Source: Afipia sp. (lineage in GTDB: Bacteria > Pseudomonadota > Alphaproteobacteria > Rhizobiales > Xanthobacteraceae). From it: a DNA stretch of 64,000 nucleotides. Below are positions 54,179 through 63,442 of the stretch, piece after piece; position 1 is the stretch's first letter, and every line of letters begins with the position of its first letter. Made by a program: the position numbers and the translations under genes. The notes below the pieces were generated by a model. The model did not search any database and was not told where the DNA came from. It saw only the letters and a program-made list of their open reading frames with translations. The DNA is taken from contig JANQAK010000003.1 of NCBI GenBank assembly GCA_024707075.1, positions 992,001 through 1,056,000 of the forward strand, read 5' to 3'.

Positions 54179-54352
54179 TGGGTCACTCCCTGATGCGTGT
54201 TTTTGTTGTTGCTTCGTGATCGGAAGCCGACGGCGGCAGATCATCCATGTTGCGACAAAATGTCAAACCATCCGCGCGAACAAAACGCAGTCAGCAGCCG
54301 GAATATTTTCATCCTGCATCCGCGCCGACGCACACATCCGATCCGTTTCAAA

Positions 54353-54396
54353 CGCTGCAACATTCGGGTTCCCGTATTCTTCGGCGCTGCAACATT
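54353..54396. promoter_or_regulatory. Direct repeats CGCTGCAACATT in the divergent promoter region
   Basis: CGCTGCAACATT occurs at 54353-54364 and 54385-54396, exactly 32 bases apart (about three helix turns), in the 386-base gap between dctP and the HAAT operon. A related inverted ATGTTGCGAC occurs near 54248. No gene was found in the gap. Binding protein unknown. Confidence 0.4.
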
Positions 54397-54564
54397 AACG
54401 CCGATCACGCGATGCCTGCCTCTCTCCCGATCCAACTCTCGCGTGTGCAAGCTACAGCCGCAATCATCCGATCTTTGCTTGACTCGATCTTGTTCCGGCA
54501 GGCAGTCTGTCGGCGCAAATAAAAAGCATCGAACACGAATTCGAATGCATCAGGGAGAAACGTC

Positions 54565-55785
54565 ATGAAATCATTTCTCAGCGTCCTCGCGACCGCGAGT
54601 ATTCTCAGCGCCGGGGCGCTCCTCTCAACGGCTCCGGCAACCGCCCAGCAAGGCCCCATCAAGATCGGCGTTCCGACCTCGATCCAGCTTCAGGTCGGAC
54701 GCGATACCCAAAACGCCATCAAGCTGGCGATCGAGGAAATCAACGCCAAGGGCGGACTCCTCGGCCGTAAACTTGAAATGGTCGCGGCGGACGAAACCGA
54801 GAACCCCGAACAGGGCATCGCGGCGATCAAGAAGCTGACCGCGGACGAGAAGGTCGACGTGCTGATCGGCGGCTACACCAGCGGCGTCACGCTGGCCCAG
54901 TTGCCGCATATTTCCAATGCCAAGACGATCTATCTCGGCGTCGGTGCGGCGTCACCCGCGATCACCGCAAAAGTGAAGGCCGACTACGACAACTACAAGT
55001 ACATCTTCCGTGTCTTCCCGATCCATGCGGGCCATCAGGCGCGTGCCCTGGTCGACTTCATCAATGGCAAGCTCAAGGGGGAGATGGGCCTGAAGAAGGT
55101 CGCCATCGTTGGCGAGAACGCCAAGTGGGTGCAGGACCTCGTTCCGATCCTGAAGAAGGGTGCGGTCGACGGCGGCACCGAAGTGCCGATGGCCGAATTC
55201 TTCGATACTTCGACATCCGACTTCTCGCCGCTGTTCGCCAAGGTCAAGGCGAGCGGCGCTCAGTACCTGATCGTGATCCTGTCGCATGCGTCGTCGGACA
55301 TCTTCGTCAAGCAGTGGCATGACGCGCAGGTGCCGATTCCGATCGGCGGCATCGACGTCAAGAGCCAGGACGCCGACTTCTTCACCCGCGTGAGCGGCAA
55401 GGCCCTGGGCGAGACCGTCGGCCTGTTCGCGACCCGCGCCGCGCTGACGCCGAAGACGATCCCGTTCTGGGACGAGTTCGTCAAGCGCTTCGGCTCGGCC
55501 CCCGTCTACACCGGCGTCGGCGCCTACGATGCGACCCACGTCTACGCGGAAGCCGTGAAGCGCGCCGGTTCGGTCGATCCGAATGCGGTCATCAAGGAGC
55601 TTGAGAAAACCGACATGGTCGGTATCGCCGGCAAGATTCAGTTCGACGAAGTCCACGACGTGAAGACCGGACCCGGCCTCCAGAACCTGCTGTTCGCACA
55701 ATGGCAGAAGGACGGTGCACGCATCGTCGTCTGGCCAAAGGCCTCCGAGACGGGAAAAATGATCCCGCCTCCCTGGATGAACTGA
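54565..55785 (+). CDS. Branched-chain-type ABC transporter binding protein
   Basis: A 406-residue type I periplasmic binding protein with a Sec signal (cleavage near ATAQQ). Core: IKIGVPTSIQLQVGRDTQNA, AIEEINAKGGLLGRKLEMVA, LIGGYTSGVTLAQLPHISNA. GGGAGAAACGTC precedes ATG 54565. It heads a five-gene operon with two permeases and two ATPases. The ligand could be an amino acid, an aromatic or another carboxylate; nothing local decides. Confidence 0.9.
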   Translation: MKSFLSVLATASILSAGALLSTAPATAQQGPIKIGVPTSIQLQVGRDTQNAIKLAIEEINAKGGLLGRKLEMVAADETENPEQGIAAIKKLTADEKVDVLIGGYTSGVTLAQLPHISNAKTIYLGVGAASPAITAKVKADYDNYKYIFRVFPIHAGHQARALVDFINGKLKGEMGLKKVAIVGENAKWVQDLVPILKKGAVDGGTEVPMAEFFDTSTSDFSPLFAKVKASGAQYLIVILSHASSDIFVKQWHDAQVPIPIGGIDVKSQDADFFTRVSGKALGETVGLFATRAALTPKTIPFWDEFVKRFGSAPVYTGVGAYDATHVYAEAVKRAGSVDPNAVIKELEKTDMVGIAGKIQFDEVHDVKTGPGLQNLLFAQWQKDGARIVVWPKASETGKMIPPPWMN

Positions 55786-55809
55786 ACTGCTCTTTACGTC
55801 GTGAGAACG

Positions 55810-55836
55810 GCGGCCGGTAACGACCTTACCGGCCGC
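55810..55836 (+). promoter_or_regulatory. Intercistronic hairpin between binding-protein and permease genes
   Basis: GCGGCCGGTAA (55810-55820) pairs perfectly with TTACCGGCCGC (55826-55836) around CGACC. There is no T-run. It parallels the urtA-urtB hairpin and probably raises the relative level of the binding protein. Confidence 0.72.
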
Positions 55837-55886
55837 AGCGTCCGGAGGCTCCGCCTTCACCTTACGTATAAGAACAGCAGGCGGTT

Positions 55887-56741
55887 ATGCTTCAAATCCT
55901 GATCTACGGCGCGGTTTCCAGCGCGATCTATGCGATGCTCGCGGTGGGCTTCACGCTCATCTTCGGCGTTGCCCGAATCCTCAATCTCGCCCACGGCGCA
56001 TTCTATGCACTCGGCGCTTACGCAGCCTACGTGCTCACCTCGCTGCTCAACTTTCCCCTGTTTATCGCGGCCCCGCTGGCTGTGCTGCTGGTCGCCGGAT
56101 TTGGCGTCCTGATGGAACGGTTTCTGGTGCGGCCGCTGCGGGCGTCGCAGCTCGCCGTGCTGATGATCACGCTGGCGGTCTCGCTTGCCGTCGAGCAGGC
56201 GCTGTTCATCACCTTCGGCTCCGAATATCGCAATGTGCCCTCCTTCGTGGCTGACAAGCTGTCGATCGGCGGCGTCGACATCGGCGGCCAGCGGCTGCTG
56301 GCGCTGGTGATGGGCGTGCTGGTGCTGCTGGTGCTGTGGCTGTTCATTCAACGCACACGTCTCGGTGCAGCCATCCTCGCGGTGTCGCAAGACCCGGAAG
56401 CCGCGCAGTACATGGGCATTCCGACCAACCGCATTTTCTCCATCGTGATGGCAATCTCGGCGGGCACTGCCGCGCTCGCCGGCGTGCTGGTGTCGCCGTT
56501 CCTGACCGTGCAGCCAACCATGGGCCTGCTGCCAATGGTGAAGGCATTCGCCATCGTCATTGTCGGCGGACTAGGCTCGATCCCCGGTAGCATCATCGCC
56601 TCACTGATCCTCGGCTATTCGGAAACCATCGTGGCCTATCTGATTTCAACATCCTGGACCGAACTGGTGTCGCTGGTCGCGGTCGTCATCACCCTCATGA
56701 TCAGGCCGTCCGGGATTCTCGGCCGGCGGGCGGCTTTCTGA
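55887..56741 (+). CDS. Branched-chain-type ABC transporter permease (LivH family)
   Basis: A 284-residue inner-membrane permease with about eight hydrophobic segments. The N-terminal AVGFTLIFGVARILNLAHGA followed by FYALGAYAAYVL is the LivH signature; RLGAAILAVSQDPEAAQYMG is the cytoplasmic loop that meets the ATPase. One base separates it from the next permease. Confidence 0.92.
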   Translation: MLQILIYGAVSSAIYAMLAVGFTLIFGVARILNLAHGAFYALGAYAAYVLTSLLNFPLFIAAPLAVLLVAGFGVLMERFLVRPLRASQLAVLMITLAVSLAVEQALFITFGSEYRNVPSFVADKLSIGGVDIGGQRLLALVMGVLVLLVLWLFIQRTRLGAAILAVSQDPEAAQYMGIPTNRIFSIVMAISAGTAALAGVLVSPFLTVQPTMGLLPMVKAFAIVIVGGLGSIPGSIIASLILGYSETIVAYLISTSWTELVSLVAVVITLMIRPSGILGRRAAF

Positions 56742-56742
56742 C

Positions 56743-57672
56743 ATGCGGCGCATCTCATTGATCGATATTGCCGGCGGAATCGTAGTGGTCGCCGGGCTGG
56801 CGCTCGCCCCGATGTTCGCGGCAAGCAACTATCTCACCGGCGTGCTCACGGTCTGCGCCATTTATGGCATCTGGGCGTCGAGTTGGGATTTCATGTCGGG
56901 CCTGACGGGCCGCGAGAATTTCGGCCACTCGCTGTTCATCGGCGCCGGGGCCTATACGGCGGGATTCCTAGCGACCATCTGGTCCGCCAACCCGTGGTAC
57001 AGCCTGCCCGCCGCCGTGGTGATTGCGGTTGCGTTCAGCCTGATCGTCGGCTTCCCGACGCTGCGCCTGCGCGGCCCCTACTTTGCGCTGGCGATGTTGT
57101 CGGCGTCGGCGATCCTGCAACGCCTGTGCCTGATTTTCTGGGAATACACCGGCGGCGAGGAAGGCCTTTACGGCCTCGAACCGCTGATGAAGAACCCTCT
57201 GCAATACTACTGGTTCGTGCTGGCGATCCTTGTCGTCACCGTGATCGTGCTGACACTGCTGGCGCAATCGCACTGGGGCCTGCTGCTGCGCGCCATTCGC
57301 GGCGACGAGGCGACCTGCCAGGCGGCAGGCATCAACGTGACATTCTACAAGATCGCATCGCTGGCGATCAGCGCGGCCTTCGCGGGACTCGGCGGCGCTC
57401 TCTATGCGCATTACCAGCTTCAGGTCAGCCCGCCGCTGTTCTCGGTCGTAGTGTCGATCACCATCATCATCATGTGCTACGTCGGCGGCATCGGATCGAT
57501 CTACGGCGCGGCGGTCGCCGCCATCCTGCTCACGCTGCTCACAGAGATGCTGCGCGGCTTCGGTGAATACCGGCTGTGGATCTACACCCTCACGCTGATG
57601 CTGATCCTGTTCTTCCTGCCGAACGGCATGATCGCGCCGCTCTGGCGCCGGCTGACGGAGCGCTTCCGATGA
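56743..57672 (+). CDS. Branched-chain-type ABC transporter permease (LivM family)
   Basis: A 309-residue permease with about nine hydrophobic segments. LTGRENFGHSLFIGAGAYTA and the cytoplasmic LLLRAIRGDEATCQAAGINV are LivM hallmarks, and GGIGSIYGAAVAAILL near the C-terminus is conserved. Its stop overlaps the next gene by four bases (ATGA). Confidence 0.92.
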   Translation: MRRISLIDIAGGIVVVAGLALAPMFAASNYLTGVLTVCAIYGIWASSWDFMSGLTGRENFGHSLFIGAGAYTAGFLATIWSANPWYSLPAAVVIAVAFSLIVGFPTLRLRGPYFALAMLSASAILQRLCLIFWEYTGGEEGLYGLEPLMKNPLQYYWFVLAILVVTVIVLTLLAQSHWGLLLRAIRGDEATCQAAGINVTFYKIASLAISAAFAGLGGALYAHYQLQVSPPLFSVVVSITIIIMCYVGGIGSIYGAAVAAILLTLLTEMLRGFGEYRLWIYTLTLMLILFFLPNGMIAPLWRRLTERFR

Positions 57673-58412
57673 CCGCGCTCCTTGAAGTCAACGACGTCAC
57701 CAAGCGCTTCGGCGGCCTTACCGCCGTGAAGGGCGCGACCTTCACCCTGCAAAAAGGCGAACTGACCGGCATCCTCGGTCCGAACGGCGCGGGCAAGACC
57801 ACGCTGTTCAACCTGCTCACCGGCTTCATGGCGCCCACCTCCGGCACGATCACCTTCAACGGCGAAGCGCTGCATGGTCTCGCGCCCTACAAGATCGTCA
57901 ATCGCGGCATGGCCCGCACCTTCCAGCTCACGCGGCCGTTCGTCGGCATGAACCTGCTGGAAAACGTTCTGGTGGCCTGCATGTCGCCGCGCGCCCATGG
58001 CGACAAGGACAAGGAAGAGCGGGCGCGGCATCTGCTCGATCAGGTCGGCCTCGGCGGACGCGGGTCCGAGCCGGTCGAGACCCTCCCCTATGGCGATCTG
58101 CGGCGGCTCGAAATCGCCCGCGCGCTGGCAACGCGCCCCGACCTGCTGCTGCTCGATGAGCCGTTCGCAGGCCTGGGCTCAAGCGAGATCGAACCGCTGG
58201 CGCAACTCATCAAACGGCTGCATCGCGAGGAAAACCTGACCATTCTGCTGATCGAACACAAGCTGCGCGAATTCATGGCGCTGGTATCGCGCGTGATCGC
58301 GATGAATTTCGGCGAGATCATCGCTGTCGGGCCACCCGAGGAGATCGTGAAGAATCCGAAAGTGATCGAGGCCTATATCGGCAAGACGGAGGACGCCCAT
58401 GCCTCTGCTTGA
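57669..58412 (+). CDS. Branched-chain-type ABC transporter ATPase (LivG family)
   Basis: A 247-residue ATPase: KRFGGLTAVKGATFTLQKGE, Walker A GPNGAGKTTLFNLLTG, LivG-type ARTFQLTRPFVGMNLLENVL and Walker B LLLLDEPFAGLG. The signature reads LPYGDLRRLEIARAL instead of LSGGQ, common in LivG. ATG 57669 overlaps the livM-type stop. The 3' end overlaps the next gene by 14 bases. Confidence 0.92.
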   Translation: MTALLEVNDVTKRFGGLTAVKGATFTLQKGELTGILGPNGAGKTTLFNLLTGFMAPTSGTITFNGEALHGLAPYKIVNRGMARTFQLTRPFVGMNLLENVLVACMSPRAHGDKDKEERARHLLDQVGLGGRGSEPVETLPYGDLRRLEIARALATRPDLLLLDEPFAGLGSSEIEPLAQLIKRLHREENLTILLIEHKLREFMALVSRVIAMNFGEIIAVGPPEEIVKNPKVIEAYIGKTEDAHASA

Positions 58413-59106
58413 GGTCTCGGACCTGCGCGTCAGCTACGGCAAGGCGCTCGCCATCGAATCGGTTTCGATCAAGGTCGAAAAGGGCGAACTGGTCGGCGTG
58501 CTCGGCCCGAACGGCGCCGGCAAGACCACGCTGCTGAAAGCGATCTCGCGCTCCATCGGCTCCCATGGCACGCTGAAGTTCAAGGGTGAATCATTGGATG
58601 GCGTCGCGCCTTACGATGTGGTGGCGCGCGGCATCTGCCATTGCCCCGAAGGCCGCAAGCTGTTCTCGGAACTGTCGGTGCTGAAGAACCTTCAGCTCGG
58701 CGCGTATCTGCGCAGCAACAAAGCGGAGATCAACGCCGACCTCGAACGGGTCTTCACGCTTTTCCCCGTGCTGCGCGAACGGCAGTGGCAGCAATCCAGC
58801 ACGCTGTCCGGTGGCGAGCAGCAGATGGTGGCGATCGGCCGCGCCCTGATGGGTCGCCCGGAATTGCTGCTGCTCGACGAGCCGTCCGTCGGCATCGCGC
58901 CGCGGCTCAAGGGCCTGATCTTCGATTCGATCCAGCAGATCAGGAAGGACGGCACCGCCATCCTGATCGTCGAGCAGGACGCGACCTCGACGCTGCGGAT
59001 CACCGACCGGGTCTATGTGCTCGAACACGGCCGCACCATTCGCGAGGGCACAGCCAAAGACCTCGCAGGCGATGAGTATATCCGGCAGGTTTATCTCGGG
59101 GTGTAG
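58399..59106 (+). CDS. Branched-chain-type ABC transporter ATPase (LivF family)
   Basis: A 235-residue ATPase: LRVSYGKALAIESVSIKVEK, Walker A GPNGAGKTTLLKAISR, CPEGRKLFSELSVLKNLQLG, signature LSGGEQQMVAIGRAL and Walker B LLLLDEPSVGIAPRL. Last gene of the operon, followed by a repeat-rich gap that may act as terminator. All motifs intact. Confidence 0.92.
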   Translation: MPLLEVSDLRVSYGKALAIESVSIKVEKGELVGVLGPNGAGKTTLLKAISRSIGSHGTLKFKGESLDGVAPYDVVARGICHCPEGRKLFSELSVLKNLQLGAYLRSNKAEINADLERVFTLFPVLRERQWQQSSTLSGGEQQMVAIGRALMGRPELLLLDEPSVGIAPRLKGLIFDSIQQIRKDGTAILIVEQDATSTLRITDRVYVLEHGRTIREGTAKDLAGDEYIRQVYLGV

Positions 59107-59160
59107 AGGTTTTTGCGATTTGAGAAACGCGAAAGCCTAGCCCACAAGTGCGATGCGCTC

Positions 59161-59282
59161 CCTCTCCCCGCCTGCGGGGAGAGGGTTGGGGTGAGGGGCG
59201 TATGAATTGCCCTGTGGAATGAAAAAGCCCCTCACCCGGATTGCTTCGCAATCCGACCTCTCCCCGTAAACGGGAAGAGGTG
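59161..59282. repeat. Composite palindromic repeat after the HAAT operon
   Basis: CCTCTCCCCG (59161-59170) pairs with CGGGGAGAGG (59175-59184), GTGAGGGGC (59191-59199) with GCCCCTCAC (59227-59235), and GGATTGC with GCAATCC (59238-59254); a further CTCTTCC-type dyad ends at 59282. It is a known style of dispersed intergenic repeat in this group and separates convergent genes. Confidence 0.8.
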
Positions 59283-59294
59283 AAATAAGTCTCG

Positions 59295-59690
59295 TTATTT
59301 CTTCTCCAGCGCACCTTCGGCTTTCAGCACCTCATGGGCGGCCTTGAAGGCCTCGAGGCCCGCGGGAATGCCGCTATACACGGTGGCGTGCAGCAGGACT
59401 TCCTTGATCTCCTCGACGGTCACGCCATTGGTCAGCGCGCCTTTGACATGGAGCTTGATCTCATTGGGCGCTTTCAGCGCCGTCAGCATGGCGAGGTTGA
59501 GCAAGCTGCGCGTCTTGCGGTCGAGGCCCGGCCGCGTCCAGGCATAGCCCCAGCACCATTCGGTGGTGATGTCCTGGAACGCCATCATGAAATCGTCGGC
59601 CTTGGCGATGCTGCCATCGACGTAGTCCTTGCCCAGAACGTCGCGACGGACGGCCAGACCCTTCTTGAATTGTTCGCTTTCACCGCTCAT
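59295..59690 (-). CDS. Carboxymuconolactone decarboxylase family protein
   Basis: A 131-residue all-helical protein of the PcaC/AhpD superfamily: WGYAWTRPGLDRKTRSLLNL, AMLTALKAPNEIKLHVKGAL, VEEIKEVLLHATVYSGIPAG. The closest known role is 4-carboxymuconolactone decarboxylase of the protocatechuate branch. It lacks the CxxC of peroxidase-type AhpD members. No other pca genes are nearby, so another lactone or a different reaction is possible. Confidence 0.85.
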   Translation of the reverse strand: MSGESEQFKKGLAVRRDVLGKDYVDGSIAKADDFMMAFQDITTEWCWGYAWTRPGLDRKTRSLLNLAMLTALKAPNEIKLHVKGALTNGVTVEEIKEVLLHATVYSGIPAGLEAFKAAHEVLKAEGALEKK

Positions 59691-59916
59691 GACGCTCTCC
59701 AGGCACTTCGATTGATGATGGGTAACTGTATCAGCCTTAGCGGCTCAGGGCCGGTCCGACAATCGCCGGTTCTGCCGGTCAGCACGGATCGATAGGGCAT
59801 TGCAACATAGGACCGTCCCTGCCATCGCATGGACGCATTCGCAAATTGGCCCTGCTCCTTGCGCCGGAAATGGGCTTCATGATCGTCATGGACCTCGATT
59901 CCCGCAAAAATTCCCG

Positions 59917-61131
59917 ATGACGCCCACCAAGCCGGCGCATACCGCGCTCTATGTGCTTGCGCTGTGTTTCGCATTGTCGGTGCTCGGGCGCGGGCTCGGC
60001 GAAAGTTTCACGGTTTTCCTGCTGCCCATCTCGCAGAGCTTTGGCTGGGACCGGGCTGAAATCCTGTCGATCTATTCCATGGCAGCCCTGATCGGCGGCC
60101 TCTCCGCGCCGGTGATCGGGCGGCTGTTCGATCATTCCGGCCCCCGTGCCGTCTTTGCGCTGGGCCTGGTCCTGCTCGGCGGCGCGTTCCTTATCGCCGG
60201 CTCCGCGCAACGCCTCTGGCAGTTTCAGCTCAACCTCGGACTCTGCGCCGGCGTCGGCGCCGCCTGCATCGGCAACGTGCCGAACTCGATTCTGCTGGGC
60301 CGCTGGTTCGGAGCAAGGCTCTCGACCGCCATGGCCGTGATCTACTCCGCGATGGGGGCCGGTGTGCTTGTGATGTTGCCCCTGTCGCAGGTTCTGATCG
60401 ACCAGTTCGGCTGGCGCAGCGCCTACCAGATTTTCGGCATCGGAGCGCTGGTCGTGCTGATTCCGTTCCTGATGCTGCCGTGGAAGCGGCTCTCGGCGGG
60501 ATCGGTCACGGTGACCAAAAGCGCCGCGGCCGACCTGATCGACGAGGGCTGGACCCTGCTGGGCGCCATCCGGCACCACGCCTTCTGGGCGCTGTTCAGC
60601 ACTTTCTTTTTCACCGCCATCGGAATGTACGCGATCTCGGCGCAGATCGTGGCCTATCTTGTGGATGCCGGCTTTCCGCCGTTGCAGGCGGCGACCGCGT
60701 GGGGCTTCAGCGGCGTGGTGATGCTGGCCGGGATGCTCTCGGTCACCTGGCTCGACGGCATCATCGGCCGCCGCCGCTCGGTACTGCTCAGCTACGCCAT
60801 TTCCATCCTCGGCATCGTGCTGCTGCGCATGGTGCGGATTTATCCCAATCCGTTTCTGCTGGCGGGGTTCGTCATCTGCTTCGGCAGCATGCTCGGCTCG
60901 CGCGGCCCGCTGATCACGGCCACCGCCATGAAGATCTTCCGCGGCGAGCGGGTCGGCACGATCTACGGCACCATTTCCATCGGAAGCGGACTGGGAGCGG
61001 CGATTGGATCGTGGAGCGGCGGTCTTATCCACGATCTCACCGGCAGCTACGACGCACTGTTGCTGTACGCGCTGGTCAGCGTGATTCTCGGCATGATTCC
61101 GTTTCTCACCATCCGGGCGTTGCGCGAATGA
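59917..61131 (+). CDS. Major facilitator superfamily transporter
   Basis: A 404-residue MFS protein with 12 predicted membrane segments. Evidence: GESFTVFLLPISQSFGWDRA at the first helix end, the loop 2-3 region GRLFDHSGPRAVFALGL and the mid-protein VTWLDGIIGRRRSVLLSYAI. It resembles monocarboxylate/oxalate-formate-type MFS carriers. ATG 59917 (MTPTKPAH) is chosen; 39 upstream codons lack homology. Substrate unknown; a carboxylate is plausible given its neighbours. Confidence 0.85.
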   Translation: MTPTKPAHTALYVLALCFALSVLGRGLGESFTVFLLPISQSFGWDRAEILSIYSMAALIGGLSAPVIGRLFDHSGPRAVFALGLVLLGGAFLIAGSAQRLWQFQLNLGLCAGVGAACIGNVPNSILLGRWFGARLSTAMAVIYSAMGAGVLVMLPLSQVLIDQFGWRSAYQIFGIGALVVLIPFLMLPWKRLSAGSVTVTKSAAADLIDEGWTLLGAIRHHAFWALFSTFFFTAIGMYAISAQIVAYLVDAGFPPLQAATAWGFSGVVMLAGMLSVTWLDGIIGRRRSVLLSYAISILGIVLLRMVRIYPNPFLLAGFVICFGSMLGSRGPLITATAMKIFRGERVGTIYGTISIGSGLGAAIGSWSGGLIHDLTGSYDALLLYALVSVILGMIPFLTIRALRE

Positions 61132-61225
61132 TCGTCGTGGCGGCTTGCGCTTCTGACCGTCAATTGCGATCATCCTTGCATCCGTCCCCACGCAACATTC
61201 ATAAATCTGTCCAGGAGTCTGATTC

Positions 61226-62068
61226 ATGAGCGCGCCTGTTGACGCACCGGATTGGAGCAAGCTGACACAGGACGCGCTCGATCTCGGGCTGAACAACAGC
61301 CTTGCGGTGCCCGAAACCGCAACCATCGTCGGCGGATGGGACAAGCTCTCCGCCGAGCTGCGCGCGCGCCATCCGCAGTACCTTGACCTTCGCTACGGTC
61401 CGCGCGAACGCAACCGCATCGACCTGCTGAAGGCGAACAGCGGCGGCCCGACGCTTGTCTTCATTCATGGCGGCTACTGGCAAACGCGCGCGAAGGAGAA
61501 CTTCACGTTCTGCGCCGCAGGCCCGATGGCTCACCGCATCAACGTCGCCCTCGTCGGCTACACGCTCGCGCCCGACGTCACGCTCGACCAGATCGTCGAC
61601 GAAGTCCGCGCCGCCATCGATTATCTCGCGGGCGAACTGCCTACGCTCGGCGGCGATCCCGAGCAGATCGTGGTGTCCGGCTGGTCGGCCGGCGGCCATC
61701 TGTCGTCGATGGTGCTCGGGCATCCGCGCATCAAGGCCGGGCTTCTCATCAGCGGCGTCTACGATCTGGAGCCGATCCGCCATAGCTATCTCAACGCCAA
61801 GCTCGGTCTCGATGAAGCCACGAGCCGCCGCAACTCTCCAGTTGTACATCCCGGCGGCGTGAATAAGCCTCTCGTCATTGCGGCCGGAAGCGGCGAACTG
61901 CCGCTGCTGCGCAAGCAGTCCGCCGACTTCGCCGCGCACCGCGCGTTACATGGACTGCCTGTCGTCTATGAGGAAATCCCCGGCGCGAACCACTTCACCA
62001 TGCTGAACGAACTGGCCTCTCCTGCGGGCCGGCTGACAACACTGGTGCGGCAGCTTTTCACGCGATAG
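61226..62068 (+). CDS. Alpha/beta hydrolase, kynurenine formamidase/esterase-like
   Basis: A 280-residue serine hydrolase. The oxyanion motif HGGYW is at 81-85, the nucleophile elbow GWSAGGH has Ser154, and the catalytic His is in GANHFTML near the C-terminus. The HGGYW form is shared with arylformamidase-type and carbamate/amide-cleaving esterases. No signal peptide. CAGGAGT precedes ATG 61226. It lies 94 bases after the MFS gene and may act on the compound that carrier imports. Confidence 0.83.
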   Translation: MSAPVDAPDWSKLTQDALDLGLNNSLAVPETATIVGGWDKLSAELRARHPQYLDLRYGPRERNRIDLLKANSGGPTLVFIHGGYWQTRAKENFTFCAAGPMAHRINVALVGYTLAPDVTLDQIVDEVRAAIDYLAGELPTLGGDPEQIVVSGWSAGGHLSSMVLGHPRIKAGLLISGVYDLEPIRHSYLNAKLGLDEATSRRNSPVVHPGGVNKPLVIAAGSGELPLLRKQSADFAAHRALHGLPVVYEEIPGANHFTMLNELASPAGRLTTLVRQLFTR

Positions 62069-62097
62069 CGAAGCGATTTTCCGGCGCGCTTCGCACG

Positions 62098-63303
62098 TTA
62101 TTCGAGACTCGCCAGCAGCCCGGCCATCAAACGTCCGCGCTCGACCAGACTATCGATTTCGATATGTTCGTTCAGCGTGTGATAGTCCGCGCCGCGAAGA
62201 CCGAGGCCATCGAGCGTCGGCAATCCCATCGCACCGGTGAAGTTCCCATCGGAGCCGCCGCCCGAACTGCCGTGAATCAAATCAAGGCCGAGCTGCTTTC
62301 CGATAGCGCGCGCCTGTTCGTACAGCGCCATGGTTCCGGCATTGGGTTCCCACACCGGCCGCGTGACGCCGCGGGTGACCGTGAACGTCACATCCTCGCT
62401 CGTCCCCGACAGCGCAAGCATCCGCTCGACGCCACGATCGAGATCCGACTGACGCTTCGCCATGCTGAGCGCCTCACCGCGGCAGCTTGACGCCACGCAG
62501 TTCACCCACTGTCCGCCGTGAACCACGCCCACGCTAAACGTACAGTCCTCGCCCGTCATGCCGTCGATGGCGATAATCTGCTTCGCCATCTCACGAATAG
62601 CGGACCGGCCGGACGCGAGCGCCGCGCCGGCATGACTCGGCTTCCCAGCAGCTTCCAGATTGAACCGCGCAATCGCATAGCGGCCCGTGGTGACGCCCGC
62701 ATTCCTGAACGCTGGCTCCGGCACCAGCACATACTTGTTGCGGACGGCCTCGGCCTCGATGATGTCGCGCGTGCTCGGCGTGCCGACTTCCTCGTCCGGG
62801 GTGAAGAGCACGGTGATCGGCAGCGGTGTCGTCACAGACGCTTTAATCAATTGCCGGATCGCCTCCAGCGACGCGAAGTTTCCGCCCTTCATATCGAGAA
62901 TACCGGGGCCGTAACACTTGCCGCCCTCGCGCCGCCACGGCAGCCTCGCCAGCGTGCCGATCGGATGCACGGTGTCCATGTGCCCGGCGATCAGGATGCC
63001 GGGCTGCCCTTGCTTCGGGTGCGGAAACCGGGCGCGAATGCACCCGCCGAAACCCTGACGCCCGGCGATATATTCGATCGAAGCCCCGGCGATCGCCATA
63101 TCGCGCGCCGCGAGTTCAAGCATGCGGTTGACCGCCTCGGCATCCCAGGTCGGGCTTTCGCATTCAACCCAGGGGCGCAGGCCGGTCAGCATGGTTTCAG
63201 CGTCGAACGGAAGCGAAGCCGGATCGATCAAGGCGCTGTCCCCTTTTGATTTGTCTTCTTGGCCGCCGATCGTTGCAGGTTCGGCGAACGATTCAAGATG
63301 CAA
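62098..63303 (-). CDS. M20 family metallopeptidase (glutamate carboxypeptidase-like)
   Basis: A 401-residue two-zinc amidohydrolase/peptidase of the CPG2-ArgE type. Metal-site motifs: AGHMDTVHP (His and Asp), GPGILDMKGG (bridging Asp), PDEEVGTPSTRD (catalytic Glu pair) and the late NEHIEID (His). SSGGGSDGNFTGA is typical of the CPG2 branch. No signal peptide is evident, so a cytosolic role releasing an amino acid from an N-acyl substrate is likely. The start is uncertain; the first 25 residues lack conservation. Confidence 0.87.
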   Translation of the reverse strand: MHLESFAEPATIGGQEDKSKGDSALIDPASLPFDAETMLTGLRPWVECESPTWDAEAVNRMLELAARDMAIAGASIEYIAGRQGFGGCIRARFPHPKQGQPGILIAGHMDTVHPIGTLARLPWRREGGKCYGPGILDMKGGNFASLEAIRQLIKASVTTPLPITVLFTPDEEVGTPSTRDIIEAEAVRNKYVLVPEPAFRNAGVTTGRYAIARFNLEAAGKPSHAGAALASGRSAIREMAKQIIAIDGMTGEDCTFSVGVVHGGQWVNCVASSCRGEALSMAKRQSDLDRGVERMLALSGTSEDVTFTVTRGVTRPVWEPNAGTMALYEQARAIGKQLGLDLIHGSSGGGSDGNFTGAMGLPTLDGLGLRGADYHTLNEHIEIDSLVERGRLMAGLLASLE

Positions 63304-63442
63304 ACGGAAGGGGCCAGCCGTCCGGTTTCATGCAGTTGCGCGGGAAAAAGAGATTGCGTATTCAAGCGGTCCCTTCACGAGGTCGCGCAATGTTGATTTG
63401 CAGTGCAACACAGGTACGGATGTGACGTCATCGGTCGTTGCC

